NCBI RefSeq assembly: GCF_913777625.1
Contig: NZ_CAJYTI010000020.1
Location: 427,587 to 491,586, forward strand
From: an uncultured Sphingomonas sp.
Lineage (GTDB): Bacteria; Pseudomonadota; Alphaproteobacteria; Sphingomonadales; Sphingomonadaceae
Length of the DNA stretch: 64,000 nt
Reading direction: 5' to 3'
The notes under the pieces: generated by a model
What the model saw: the letters and a program-made list of their open reading frames with translations, nothing else
Database searches by the model: none
What the model was told of the DNA's origin: nothing
Program-made: the position numbers and the translations under genes
Shown here: in pieces, positions 53,307 through 63,964 of the stretch
How the letters are laid out: every line of letters begins with the position of its first letter
Position numbering within the stretch: position 1 is the first letter of the stretch

Positions 53307-54137
53307 ATGAATTATCGCCACTCGTTCCATGCCGGCAACAGCGCCGATGTCGTCAAGCACAGCCTGCTGATCGCGCTCGTCCGGGCCCTGCAGCAAAAGC
53401 CGGGCGCGCTGACCCTGATCGACACCCATGCCGGCTGCGGGCTCTACGATCTTGGCGGGGAGCAGGCCCAGCGCACCGGCGAGGCTGCGCACGGCGTGCT
53501 GCGGGCCTTTGCCGACACGAATCCCCTGCTGGACGCGTACCGGGCTGCGGTGCAGGCGGTGAATGCAGGGGCAGCGCCGCACCTCTACCCCGGCTCCCCG
53601 CAGTTCCTCGCGCAGTTGCTGCGCCCGCAGGACATGCTGATCCTCAACGAGAAGCATCCCGAGGACGCCCATGTCCTGCGCGGCGCGATGCGCGGCACGC
53701 CTGCCGCCGTGCACGAGCGCGATGCCTATGAGCTTTGGCTGGCGATGCTGCCGACGCGCACGCCGCGCGGTGTGGTCGTCGTCGATCCCCCGTACGAGCA
53801 GACCGACGAACGCGCCCGCATCACCGCGACGCTCGCCGCCGCACACCGCAAATGGGCGCATGGCGTGACGGTGATCTGGTACCCGCTCAAGGACCGCGGG
53901 ACGCACCAGCAGTGGAAGAACAAGCTGCGCAACCTCGGCATCCCGAAGTTCCTGTCGGTGGAGCATTGGCTGTACGATGCCGATCAACCCGGACTCTACA
54001 ATGGCGCGGGCCTTTTCATCGTCAACCCGCCCTATGCCTTCACCCAGGCGCTGCCGCCGCTGCTGGAAGCACTCCGCGCCGCGCTCGCGCCGGAAGGGCA
54101 CCGGGGCGAGATCAGCGCGGACTGGTTGAATGCGTGA
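53307..54137 (+). CDS. rlmJ: 23S rRNA (adenine2030-N6)-methyltransferase
   Basis: A 276-residue SAM-dependent methyltransferase that modifies A2030 of 23S rRNA. MNYRHSFHAGNSADVVKHS is the conserved N-terminus; LIDTHAGCGLYDL is the SAM motif, and VVVDPPYEQTDE is the catalytic DPPY motif. ERARITATLAAAHRKW and VTVIWYPLKDR follow. Length is normal. Confidence 0.96.
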   Translation: MNYRHSFHAGNSADVVKHSLLIALVRALQQKPGALTLIDTHAGCGLYDLGGEQAQRTGEAAHGVLRAFADTNPLLDAYRAAVQAVNAGAAPHLYPGSPQFLAQLLRPQDMLILNEKHPEDAHVLRGAMRGTPAAVHERDAYELWLAMLPTRTPRGVVVVDPPYEQTDERARITATLAAAHRKWAHGVTVIWYPLKDRGTHQQWKNKLRNLGIPKFLSVEHWLYDADQPGLYNGAGLFIVNPPYAFTQALPPLLEALRAALAPEGHRGEISADWLNA

Positions 54138-54351
54138 AACGGCGCCTGGTCGAGGGATCGGCGGCTCGGCTGCACCCGCGGGCTTGGGACGCCGCGGCGC
54201 TGTCCCGCGACGCAGCGCGGACGCCACGCGGGCCGGTTTTTGCGGAAGGTGAGAGGTAGGTCTTCCCCATCGGAAAGCGGCTGCCCGCCCCGGGCCGGAT
54301 GCTCATGGTGCGGTTGACGGACCGGCGTCGTCCGTCCGCAGACATGAACCG

Positions 54352-54741
54352 CTACGCCATCGCGGCCCGCACCACCGCGCTGTCGACCACCTGCTCCATG
54401 CTGACGATCTTGCCGTCCTTCAGCCGATAGAGGTGCGCGAAGGTGGCCCGCATCGCCTTGCCCGTGGCTTTATACGTGCCGGAATACACGCCGAACGCGG
54501 CCACCCGGTCGCCGTCCGCGAGGTAGCTATGCACCTCCGCGCGATAGCCGATCCATTCGCTGCCCAGCCGCTGGAACACGCCGGCGGCAATGGCGTCCGG
54601 CCCCACATAGGTGCCGGCATAGGGAAAGCCCGCCGCTTCGGTCCAGCGGGCGTCGGGAGCCAAGGCCGCCATCAGCGCCCGGCCCTTGTCTTCCGACGCG
54701 CCTTCATAGGTCGCGCGGATCACCTCCAGATTCGTGCGCAT
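54352..54741 (-). CDS. NTF2-like/SnoaL-type protein
   Basis: A 129-residue protein of the NTF2-like fold: EVIRATYEGASEDKGRALMA, PDARWTEAAGFPYAGTYVGP, then FAHLYRLKDGKIVSMEQVVD. It is probably a small-molecule binding or isomerase-type protein of unknown substrate. It lies one base after the DsbA-like gene and is co-transcribed with it. Confidence 0.88.
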   Translation of the reverse strand: MRTNLEVIRATYEGASEDKGRALMAALAPDARWTEAAGFPYAGTYVGPDAIAAGVFQRLGSEWIGYRAEVHSYLADGDRVAAFGVYSGTYKATGKAMRATFAHLYRLKDGKIVSMEQVVDSAVVRAAMA

Positions 54742-54742
54742 C

Positions 54743-55468
54743 TCAACCCCGCTGCATTTCGCCGGTGGCGCCCTTGGAACCAATATCGAGGGCGACACCC
54801 ATGCCCAGCCCGGGAAAGCGCGCGCCCATCGCGGCCTTGAGCGCGGCGGCGAGTGCGCCCGCATCGCCGAACAGCGCGTCGGCCGGTAGCAGCCGGCACA
54901 CCTCGCCGCTGCCGGCGAGCATCGCGGGTACGCCATTGGCGCCGAACCGGCGCATTGCCGCCTGGCCCTGCTGGACACGCGCCGCGCAGGCGGTGCGCAG
55001 GGCGTCGTCGGGCCGCGCCAGCCGGTCGGCCGCCTCGGCAAGGTCGAGCCCGCGCAGCGTTTCGATCAGCACCGCGAGATCGGTAACATCGTGCCCCTCC
55101 ACGAAACGCGCTGCCTGGATGGCCCGCAAGGCCTCCGCCTCGCGATCGGCGGCCGTCTGCGCGACGGCGGTGAGCGCCAGGGTCGCAGGGCCGGAGTCGA
55201 ACCATCCGGGCACGCCCAGCACCCGATCGCGATAGGCGGCGCTGAACGGCTGGCCGGTCATCTCGGCGATCCGTTCGTCGTTGCGCCACGCATAGGCGGC
55301 GAACGCGGTGTCCATCGCCCGCGCCCCCGAGCCTGCGAACAGCCCGGTCGGCAGATAGGTGATGGCAAGCGCGGCATCGGCGGCAAGTCGTTCGAGAACC
55401 GGCGCCGCGCCATAGCACCAGCCGCACAGCGGATCGAACAGGTAGGTAGCGTGCGCAACATCGGCCAT
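54743..55468 (-). CDS. DsbA-family thiol oxidoreductase
   Basis: A 241-residue cytoplasmic thioredoxin-fold protein (no signal peptide). The active site C15-G-W-C18 lies in FDPLCGWCYGAAPVL, and the helical insertion resembles the 2-hydroxychromene-2-carboxylate isomerase/DsbA family (FrnE-type). The cis-Pro-like loop is NGVPAMLAG. It is divergent from the LysR gene, 116 bp apart, and followed by the NTF2-like gene, so the pair is probably LysR-regulated. Confidence 0.9.
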   Translation of the reverse strand: MADVAHATYLFDPLCGWCYGAAPVLERLAADAALAITYLPTGLFAGSGARAMDTAFAAYAWRNDERIAEMTGQPFSAAYRDRVLGVPGWFDSGPATLALTAVAQTAADREAEALRAIQAARFVEGHDVTDLAVLIETLRGLDLAEAADRLARPDDALRTACAARVQQGQAAMRRFGANGVPAMLAGSGEVCRLLPADALFGDAGALAAALKAAMGARFPGLGMGVALDIGSKGATGEMQRG

Positions 55469-55584
55469 GACGGGTCTCCTCGGCCCCTGGATATGCCACG
55501 CGCGAATTGGCCGCAGAAGACCAACAAACTATACATACCATATGCCGTTGGCTTACAATCAGGCCTCCCCCATCGGTGCGCATC

Positions 55585-56490
55585 ATGAACTTGAACCGCC
55601 TCTCCTATTTCGCCGCCGTGGTGGACACGGGCTCGTTCACCCGCGCTGCCGAGCGCCTGGGCATCACCAAGGCGGTGGTCAGCCAGCAGGTCGCCCTGCT
55701 CGAGCAGGACCTCCAGACCAGTCTGCTGGTACGAACGACACGGCGGGTACAGCCCACCGATGCCGGCCGGATGCTGCACGCCCGCTGCGTGCTGATCCTG
55801 CGCGAAGCCGAAGAAGCGGTCGACGAGCTGACGCTGGCGGGTGCCGAGCCCAGCGGGGTGCTGCGGATCACGGCGCCCAACGATTACGGCACCACCGCGG
55901 TCGTGCCGGTGGTGACCGCCTTCACCGCGCGCTATCCATCCTGCCAGGTGGAACTGACGCTGGGCGACGCGACCCAGGATCTCGCCGATGGCCGGATCGA
56001 CCTGGCGATCCGCGTCGGCTGGCTGCCCGATTCCAGCCTGCTGGCCCGCCGGATCGGGACATTTCGTCAGTTGCTGGTGGCCGGCCGGGGTCTTTCGGAC
56101 CGGATCGCGGCGGTGCATCGGCCGGACGATCTCGCCGCCCTGCCCTTCATCGCCAACCGGGCGCTGCGCGACCCGCTCGCCTGGACCTTCGCGCGCGGCG
56201 ACAGCGAGCAGCAGACGGTGCGCCTGCGCGCCAGCATCGCGATCGACACGACGCCGGGGGTGCTGGCCGCGGTGCTGGGCGACGGCGGGCTTTCAGTGCT
56301 GCCCGACTATCTCGTCGCGAAGGATCTGGCCGCGGGCCGCCTGCACCCTGTCCTGCCGCAGTGGGAGCTTCCGTCGGGCGGCATCTATACCGTCGCGCCG
56401 GCCACGCGATTTCGGCCGCGCAAGGTGACGGCCTTTGTCGACATGCTGCTCGCCGCCGTCCGGTCCGACGCGCTCGACGATCGAGGATAG
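55585..56490 (+). CDS. LysR-family transcriptional regulator
   Basis: A 301-residue regulator. The HTH is YFAAVVDTGSFTRAAERLGI, TKAVVSQQVALLEQDL; the substrate-binding domain follows with VLRITAPNDYGTTAVVPVVT and DLAIRVGWLPDSSLLARRIG. The start MNLNRLSY at 55585 is the typical LysR N-terminus. It is divergent from the DsbA-like/NTF2 operon and is the likely regulator of that operon; the inducer is unknown. Confidence 0.93.
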   Translation: MNLNRLSYFAAVVDTGSFTRAAERLGITKAVVSQQVALLEQDLQTSLLVRTTRRVQPTDAGRMLHARCVLILREAEEAVDELTLAGAEPSGVLRITAPNDYGTTAVVPVVTAFTARYPSCQVELTLGDATQDLADGRIDLAIRVGWLPDSSLLARRIGTFRQLLVAGRGLSDRIAAVHRPDDLAALPFIANRALRDPLAWTFARGDSEQQTVRLRASIAIDTTPGVLAAVLGDGGLSVLPDYLVAKDLAAGRLHPVLPQWELPSGGIYTVAPATRFRPRKVTAFVDMLLAAVRSDALDDRG

Positions 56491-56894
56491 CAGTCGAGGA
56501 CAGGTCCAGGCACACGAACGGCTGCAGCACCGTGCCATGCGCGCGGCCTGAACAGCGCACCTCAGCTGGCCCGGGGCCTACCCCGCACAGGCGTTCACGT
56601 CGTCGAAAGCAGACTCGCCTTCGCTGCTACCGAGGTCGGCCATCCCGCACCGCAATTCTGAATCGCAGAGATGTGCGGGGGCGGAAGCTGCGGCCGATGG
56701 GAAGGCCGGGCTGCGGCGCATGCGGCGAATCGGCCCCCTGCCCCAAGGCTCCGACCGGAGACGTGCGACGCGAGCGCCTCGGCAAGCCGGGTCATGACCT
56801 TCGTCGGCGTCAGGATTACTGTGGTGAGAGGATCTGCGAGGACGGGAACCGTCCGAGAAAAACCGAAGCGACGTTAGTCGCTTGGGAGGGGAAA
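56491..56894. other. Spacer upstream of tRNA-Ala
   Basis: A 404-bp stretch between the LysR gene and tRNA-Ala. Small frames on both strands show no conserved character, and no repeat or RNA motif is recognised. Confidence 0.5.
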
Positions 56895-56970
56895 TGGTGG
56901 AGCCGAGGGGGATCGAACCCCTGACCTTCGCAATGCCATTGCGACGCTCTCCCAGCTGAGCTACGGCCCC
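56895..56970 (-). tRNA. tRNA-Ala (GGC anticodon)
   Basis: Read on the minus strand the 76-nt sequence begins GGGGCCGTAGCTCAGCTGGG and ends with TCGGCTCCACCA. The acceptor stem GGGGCCG pairs with CGGCTCC; the anticodon stem TCGCA/TGCGA closes the loop ATGGCAT, giving anticodon GGC for alanine; the T-arm is CAGGGGTTCGATCCCCCT. CCA is encoded. Confidence 0.97.
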
Positions 56971-57052
56971 ATTCCCCGGGAAGGCGGCCCCTCTATAAGG
57001 GCCTCGCCGGGTTGGCAAGCGCCTTTTTCGCGCTTGCCAAATTTTTTCGAAC

Positions 57053-57379
57053 TTACTGCTCGTCGTCGTCGCTGACGGTCTCGACGCCCAGGTCATCGTC
57101 GCCGCCCAGATCGACGTCGTCGTCCGGCGAGGGCTCCTCGTCGTCCGCACCGATGTCCAGATCGTCATCGCCCACCAGATCGGAATCTTCCGCTTCCGGC
57201 TTGTCGGTATTGGCCTTCACTGCCTCGAACGGCAGCGGCTGCTTCGACTTCAGGATGGGCTCGGGCTCCCAGGCGAAACCGCAGTTGATGCAGGTGACCG
57301 GCTCGTCCTTGGTCAGATCATAGAAGCGCGTACCGCACTTCGGGCAGCTGCGCTTGGTGCCCCATTCCGGCTTCACCAT
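57053..57379 (-). CDS. TIGR02300-like zinc-ribbon protein with acidic tail
   Basis: A 108-residue protein. The N-terminus MVKPEWGTKRSCPKCGTRFY, DLTKDEPVTCINCGFAWEPE contains two CxxC pairs for a zinc ribbon and matches the short alphaproteobacterial family TIGR02300. From residue 62 the protein is almost all Asp/Glu with Val/Ser, a disordered acidic tail. The family function is unknown. Start is 57379, after discarding an unsupported N-terminal extension. It is divergent from aroA. Confidence 0.93.
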   Translation of the reverse strand: MVKPEWGTKRSCPKCGTRFYDLTKDEPVTCINCGFAWEPEPILKSKQPLPFEAVKANTDKPEAEDSDLVGDDDLDIGADDEEPSPDDDVDLGGDDDLGVETVSDDDEQ

Positions 57380-57483
57380 GTGTTGCCTCTTCGCCTTTCG
57401 CTGTGTTCGGAGATTTCGGGATGTGATCCCGGAAAGTGGGGCGCGCCTTGCCATGCTGCAAGCCGCCTGTCAAAGCCGCGGCC

Positions 57484-58812
57484 ATGTCGAACGCTGAACC
57501 CCGCCCTCTCACCCTCGCCGCCCGTGGTCCGCTGCGCGGCACCGTAACCGTCCCCGGCGACAAGTCGATCAGCCACCGCGCGATCATGTTTTCCGCGCTC
57601 GCGGTCGGCGAAAGCCGCATCGAAGGCCTGCTGGAGGGCGAGGACGTGCTCGCCACTGCCGCGGCGATGCGGGCGATGGGCGCCCAGGTGGAACGGGGCG
57701 AAGACGGCATTTGGCGCGTCCACGGCGTCGGCGTCGGCGGGCTGCAACAGCCGGCCCAGGCGCTCGACATGGGCAATAGCGGCACCTCCACCCGCCTGCT
57801 GATGGGCCTCGTGGCGAGCCACGGCATCACCGCCACCTTCACCGGCGACGCCTCGCTCTCCAGCCGCCCGATGGGCCGCGTGATCGAGCCGTTGAGCCAG
57901 ATGGGCGCCGAGATCACCGCCAGCCCCGGCGGCCGCCTGCCCCTCATGCTCCGCGGCATGTGCCCGGCGGTGCCGATCGCATATACCCTGCCCGTCGCAT
58001 CGGCGCAGGTGAAGTCGGCGATCCTGCTCGCGGGCCTCAACACGCCCGGCATCACCCGCGTGACCGAGCCCGTCCCCACCCGCGACCATAGCGAGCGGAT
58101 GCTGCGCGGCTTCGGCGCCGAGCTGACCGTCGAGGACTCGCCCGAGGGCAAGGTCATCAGCATTACCGGCGAGGCCGAGCTGAAGCCCCAGCACCTCGTC
58201 GTGCCGGGCGATCCTTCGTCCGCCGGTTTCTGGATGGTCGCGGCGTCGATCGTGCCGGGATCGGAAATCACCATCGCCAATGTCTGCATGAACCCGACGC
58301 GCACCGGCCTGATCACCGCGCTGCGGCTGATGGGCGCCGACATCGCCGAGACCAACGCCCGCACCGTCGGCGGCGAGCCGGTCGCCGATCTCGTCGTCCG
58401 CCATGCGCCGCTCAAGGCGATCGAGGTGCCCGCCGATCTCGCGCCGAGCATGATCGACGAGTATCCCGTGCTGTTCGTCGCCGCCGCGCTCGCCGAGGGC
58501 CGCACCGTCGCCCGCGGCGCGCACGAACTGCGCGTCAAGGAATCGGACCGCATCTCGACGATGCGCGCCGCGCTCGAGGCCTGCGGCGTGGTGACCGAGG
58601 AGTATGAGGACGGCCTCGCCATCCAGGGCTCCGGCGGCACGCCGCTCGCCGGCGGTGGATCGGTCGCGACCAAGCTCGACCACCGCATCGCGATGAGCAT
58701 GACGGTGGCGGCGCTCGCCGCCGCACAGCCGATCGCGATCGACGACGTGGCGCCGGTGGCGACCAGCTACCCCAATTTCTTCCCCACGTTAGACGCGCTT
58801 ACCGCCGCATGA
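57484..58812 (+). CDS. aroA: 3-phosphoshikimate 1-carboxyvinyltransferase (EPSP synthase)
   Basis: A 442-residue shikimate pathway enzyme that joins PEP to shikimate-3-phosphate. VPGDKSISHRAIMFSALA, ALDMGNSGTSTRLLMGLVAS, LSSRPMGRVIEPLSQMG and LRVKESDRISTMRAAL are visible; the LDMGNSGT loop with Ala/Gly at the glyphosate-sensing position is not decisive. It overlaps the next gene by four bases (ATGA). Neighbouring cmk and rpsA downstream follow the usual alphaproteobacterial order aroA-cmk-rpsA. Confidence 0.97.
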   Translation: MSNAEPRPLTLAARGPLRGTVTVPGDKSISHRAIMFSALAVGESRIEGLLEGEDVLATAAAMRAMGAQVERGEDGIWRVHGVGVGGLQQPAQALDMGNSGTSTRLLMGLVASHGITATFTGDASLSSRPMGRVIEPLSQMGAEITASPGGRLPLMLRGMCPAVPIAYTLPVASAQVKSAILLAGLNTPGITRVTEPVPTRDHSERMLRGFGAELTVEDSPEGKVISITGEAELKPQHLVVPGDPSSAGFWMVAASIVPGSEITIANVCMNPTRTGLITALRLMGADIAETNARTVGGEPVADLVVRHAPLKAIEVPADLAPSMIDEYPVLFVAAALAEGRTVARGAHELRVKESDRISTMRAALEACGVVTEEYEDGLAIQGSGGTPLAGGGSVATKLDHRIAMSMTVAALAAAQPIAIDDVAPVATSYPNFFPTLDALTAA

Positions 58813-59798
58813 TCCGGGCCGGGCGCCGCGATGTCCTGACCGGCCTCGCGGCCGGACTGGTCGCGGCGCCCGCGCTCGCCCTCGCCGAACCGGCGCCGAT
58901 CCGGATCGATCCGGACCGCGAGCTGATGGTGCCGGTGGAGGGCGGTCAGGTCTATGTGCGGATCAACGGCGACCTGCAGGCCCCGCGCCCGCCGCTGATC
59001 TATGCCCATGGCGGCCCGGGCGGCGGCCATGCCGGGCTGCTGCCGCTCACCGCGCTGGCCGACGAGCGCGCGGTGATCCTGTGGGACCAGCTCGACAGCG
59101 GCCGCTCCGACGCCCCGCTCGATCCACGCAACTGGCGCGTCGAGCGATTCGTCGACGAGTTCGATCGCATCCGCGACGCGCTCGGCATCGCCCGCTGGCA
59201 TGTCGGCGGCGGCAGCTGGGGCGGCACGATGGCGCTCGAATATGGCGCGCGGCAGCGCCCCGGCACCGCCAGCCTGATCCTGCAATCGCCGCTGGTCGCC
59301 ACCAAGCGCTGGCTCGCCGATGCCGCGATCCTGCGCGCGGAGATGCCGGCGCAGTGGCGCGCGACCCTGTCGGCCTGCGAAACCGCGGCGTCGCCTGCGA
59401 TCGCGCAATGCGATCTCGCGACCGACGCCTATTACGCCGCACACGTCGTCCGCAGCCGCACGCCTGCCGTCATCGCCGACTATCGCGCTGCCCATCCCGC
59501 CCGCGCCGGCCACGACCTCTACCAGCGCATGTGGGGATCGAGCGAATTCGTCTCCACCGGCACCCTGCGCAGCTATGACGGCGAACCGCTGCTCGCGCGG
59601 CTGCCGGGCGCACGCACGCTGTTCGCCTGCGGCGAATGGGACGAGGCGCGACCGGCGACGATCGGCGACTATGCGCGGCGGGTGCCGGGGGCGAGCTTTC
59701 GCGTGATACGCGGCGCGGCGCATGCGCTCACCATCGACCAGCCCGACGCCTATCTCGCGCTGCTGCGCCGCTGGATGGCGCGCCACGACGCGGCCTGA
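58809..59798 (+). CDS. S33 alpha/beta hydrolase, proline iminopeptidase-like, exported
   Basis: A 329-residue hydrolase. A Tat-like signal occupies the first 26 residues (RAGRRDVLTGLAAGLVAAPA). The oxyanion motif HGGPGG is at 67-72 and the nucleophile Ser136 is in GGGSWGGTMALEYG; Asp and His are in ACGEWDEARP and GAAHALTID. It resembles proline iminopeptidases, but substrate specificity is unproven. It is translationally coupled to aroA and separates it from cmk. Confidence 0.9.
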   Translation: MIRAGRRDVLTGLAAGLVAAPALALAEPAPIRIDPDRELMVPVEGGQVYVRINGDLQAPRPPLIYAHGGPGGGHAGLLPLTALADERAVILWDQLDSGRSDAPLDPRNWRVERFVDEFDRIRDALGIARWHVGGGSWGGTMALEYGARQRPGTASLILQSPLVATKRWLADAAILRAEMPAQWRATLSACETAASPAIAQCDLATDAYYAAHVVRSRTPAVIADYRAAHPARAGHDLYQRMWGSSEFVSTGTLRSYDGEPLLARLPGARTLFACGEWDEARPATIGDYARRVPGASFRVIRGAAHALTIDQPDAYLALLRRWMARHDAA

Positions 59799-59858
59799 TT
59801 GCGGCAATTTCGCGGCAAAGTCCCTTGACGGGACGGCCTGCACTGGCGAGGGAGCCGC

Positions 59859-60473
59859 ATGATCATCGCTGTCGACGGACCCGCGGCTTCGGGCAAGGGC
59901 ACGATCGCCCGTGCGCTCGCCCGCCATTATGGCCTGCCCCATCTGGATACCGGCCTGCTCTACCGCGCCGTCGCCGCGTCCGTGCTGCGCGAGGGGCTGG
60001 ATCCCGCGAAGGAAGCCGATGCGGTGGCTGCCAGCAGCTTTGACGACGCGCTGCTCGACGATCCGGCGCTGCGCAGCGATGCGGTGGGCCAGGTCGCCTC
60101 GATCGTCTCGGCGCACCCGCTGGTGCGCGCCGCCCTCCTCCAGCGCCAGAAGAAATTCGCCCAGCAGCCCGGTGGCGCCGTGCTCGACGGCCGCGACATC
60201 GGCACGGTGATCGCGCCCCAGGCCGAGGTGAAGCTGTTCGTCAAGGCGACGCCGACGATCCGCGCCCAGCGCCGCCATCTCGAGCTGCGCAAGGCCGGGC
60301 AGAATGTCAGCCTCGACAAGGTGCTGGCCGACATCCGCGCCCGCGACGAACGCGACTCGAAGCGCAGCGAAGCCCCCCTCACCCAGGCCAGCGACGCCGC
60401 GACGCTGGACACCAGCTTCCTGTCGATCGACGCCGCCGTGCAGCGCGCGATCGAGATCGTCGAGCGCCGCTGA
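59859..60473 (+). CDS. cmk: Cytidylate kinase
   Basis: A 204-residue (d)CMP kinase. IIAVDGPAASGKGTIARALA is the P-loop; HLDTGLLYRAVA binds the nucleotide; VLDGRDIGTVIAPQAEVKLF and the Arg-rich lid (RDERDSKRSEAPLTQA) complete the family signature. It is in the aroA-cmk-rpsA chromosomal context. Confidence 0.96.
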   Translation: MIIAVDGPAASGKGTIARALARHYGLPHLDTGLLYRAVAASVLREGLDPAKEADAVAASSFDDALLDDPALRSDAVGQVASIVSAHPLVRAALLQRQKKFAQQPGGAVLDGRDIGTVIAPQAEVKLFVKATPTIRAQRRHLELRKAGQNVSLDKVLADIRARDERDSKRSEAPLTQASDAATLDTSFLSIDAAVQRAIEIVERR

Positions 60474-60546
60474 ACAATCGGCGGCCCCGATCCCGGCGCT
60501 CACGACGCGATAGGATCGCGGGCGTGGCTGGTTTATGCGGCGAACC

Positions 60547-61173
60547 ATGTATCGACCGCCTGCCTTCCGGGAAGATCGTCCCGACATTCTCCACGCCCTT
60601 ATCCGGTCCTATCCGCTTGGCACGCTGATCACCTGTGGATCGGCGGGTCTGATGGCCAACCTGCTTCCGTTCACGCTCGCCGTGGCGCAGGGCGGCACGC
60701 GGCTGCTGGCCCATCTTGCCAAAGCCAACGAGCAGGTCGCGCAGCTGCGGGAGGGAACGCCGGCACTGATTCTGTTCCACGGACCGCAAGGCTATGTCAG
60801 CCCGAACTGGTATCCGACCAAGCACGCGCACGGAAAAGCGGTGCCGACCTGGAACTATATTGCGGTGGAAGCCCGGGGCACGCCTCGCATCCTCGAAGAC
60901 CGGGACTGGCTGCGCGATCAGCTATCGGGCTTGACCGCCACCCACGAGCAGGGCCGTCCGGCGCCGTGGCGCCTGACGGATGCGCCGGCAGACTTCATCG
61001 AAGGCCAGCTGCGGGGCATCGTCGGCCTGGAGATCGCGGTGGACCAGCTCACGGGCAAGTGGAAGGTCAGTCAGAACCAGCCGCCGGAAAATCGCGCCGG
61101 AGTGGAACGGGCGCTGCGGGCGGACGGTAATGCAGCCCTCGCCGACGAAGTCGGCACCGGACCGCGCGCCTAG
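60547..61173 (+). CDS. FMN-binding negative transcriptional regulator (PaiB-like)
   Basis: A 208-residue protein of the PaiB family: MYRPPAFREDRPDILHALIR, then LIRSYPLGTLITCGSAGLMA and NLLPFTLA, HLAKANEQVAQLREGTPALI, GYVSPNWYPTKHAHGKAVPT and WNYIAVEARG. Members are split-barrel proteins that bind FMN; regulatory function is inferred from the Bacillus prototype. It lies between cmk and rpsA, an insertion in the usual order. Confidence 0.93.
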   Translation: MYRPPAFREDRPDILHALIRSYPLGTLITCGSAGLMANLLPFTLAVAQGGTRLLAHLAKANEQVAQLREGTPALILFHGPQGYVSPNWYPTKHAHGKAVPTWNYIAVEARGTPRILEDRDWLRDQLSGLTATHEQGRPAPWRLTDAPADFIEGQLRGIVGLEIAVDQLTGKWKVSQNQPPENRAGVERALRADGNAALADEVGTGPRA

Positions 61174-61375
61174 CGCATTTTCAAGTCGACCGTTTACGAT
61201 CGACGCCTCTGAAAATGCGGCAATCAAAAGCTGGAGCGTCTTCGCCCAAGGTGTTTGCTCAAGGTGAAAGCGCCCTAGCGCCGACCGCGACACGAAGACT
61301 GCCGCACGCGGCGGTCCAGCCGCTGTCTTTGGCGGCATCTTCTGCAGCGGGGATCGCTGCAATTTATGCCATCCG

Positions 61376-61687
61376 TCACGCCGCCACCGGCTCCGCATGC
61401 GCGTGGGCGTCGGCGTGCAGGCAGCAACTGCTGCAAACCTCTCCTTCCACGGTGTAGGTGAGGACGTTGTGCTCCTTGCCGACTCGTTCCACTCGGATCC
61501 GCTGCCGATGGCCGGGCCGGTGCGGATCATCCAGTCGATACACCCCCCCGTCGACGAGCGGCAGGCACGCGACCTGCGGGCTCCATCCGATCTGGTCGAA
61601 TTGTTCACCGCCCGGAGTCGCCGTCGGGGAATGGCTGGAAGCAGCCAACGTGGCGCCGCTGAAATACTCCTTGAGTAAAAAGGGCAT
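61376..61687 (-). CDS. Hypothetical Cys/His-rich protein
   Basis: A 103-residue frame (MPFLLKEYFSGATLAASSHS, GVYRLDDPHRPGHRQRIRVE) that ends with a CSSCC cluster and a HADAHAHAE run, suggesting metal binding. It is divergent from rpsA and convergent with the PaiB-like gene. I do not recognise a family. The His/Cys tail could be coding or chance, and the frame is the best of the local options. Confidence 0.55.
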   Translation of the reverse strand: MPFLLKEYFSGATLAASSHSPTATPGGEQFDQIGWSPQVACLPLVDGGVYRLDDPHRPGHRQRIRVERVGKEHNVLTYTVEGEVCSSCCLHADAHAHAEPVAA

Positions 61688-62078
61688 CGTGCCGCTCCCT
61701 GTTCGAAGCCACCGAGGATTCTCGGGCAGCTTATCCTCCAGCGATACAAGATTACGATAGGTAGAACACTCCGACAAACTTCTTTGTCTCCGAAATGGAA
61801 CCGATCGTTCGCCGTTGGCACGATGCGCGAAAACCTTGCGTTTCCGACCCGCTCGCGGTACAGCGCGCGCGTCCTGCGGGCGGGTGCTCGTGGGGGATGG
61901 TGCTGGAAGCTTGCTTCCATGCGCCCTTTTCGCGTTTCGGCGCGGCCTGCCCGTCCTCCACCTGTCGCCGTACGAAGGATGTCGCGACCGGCATTCGGCC
62001 GCCGCGGCATTTCTGGCCCACAAGACCGCCGGATCCAACCGGTTGGCCGGAAAAACGAACGTTAGGAAACACTCTTTT
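61688..62078. other. Upstream region of rpsA
   Basis: A 391-bp stretch without a convincing gene. It should hold the rpsA promoter and a long leader. A perfect small hairpin, TGGAAGC-TT-GCTTCCA, is at 61904-61919. Leader-mediated S1 autoregulation is known in other bacteria, but no clear RNA structure can be assigned here. Confidence 0.5.
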
Positions 62079-63791
<1,713 letters not shown>

Positions 63792-63821
63792 GCCTTAGCC
63801 TGCCGACAAGGCGGAAACAGG

Positions 63822-63857
63822 AACGGGGCGCTCCAGACACGGAGCGCCCCGTTTTTT
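63822..63857 (+). terminator. Rho-independent terminator of rpsA
   Basis: AACGGGGCGCTCC (63822-63834) and GGAGCGCCCCGTT (63841-63853) form a 13-bp stem with a 6-nt loop and then TTTTC, a textbook terminator 30 bp after the rpsA stop. Confidence 0.92.
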
Positions 63858-63964
63858 CGTTCATTCGAAAGGCGGATTGTTACGGGTGATAGACATAGGT
63901 TAGTGCAAACGATTGTCCCGATCGCACCGTTCCGGGATATGGTTCTGAAATGGCGGGGGAAATA

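Noticed and set aside
56895..56970. tRNA-Ala as an integration site
   Set aside because: No duplicated tRNA 3' end or integrase lies near it; the spacer to the left holds nothing phage-like.
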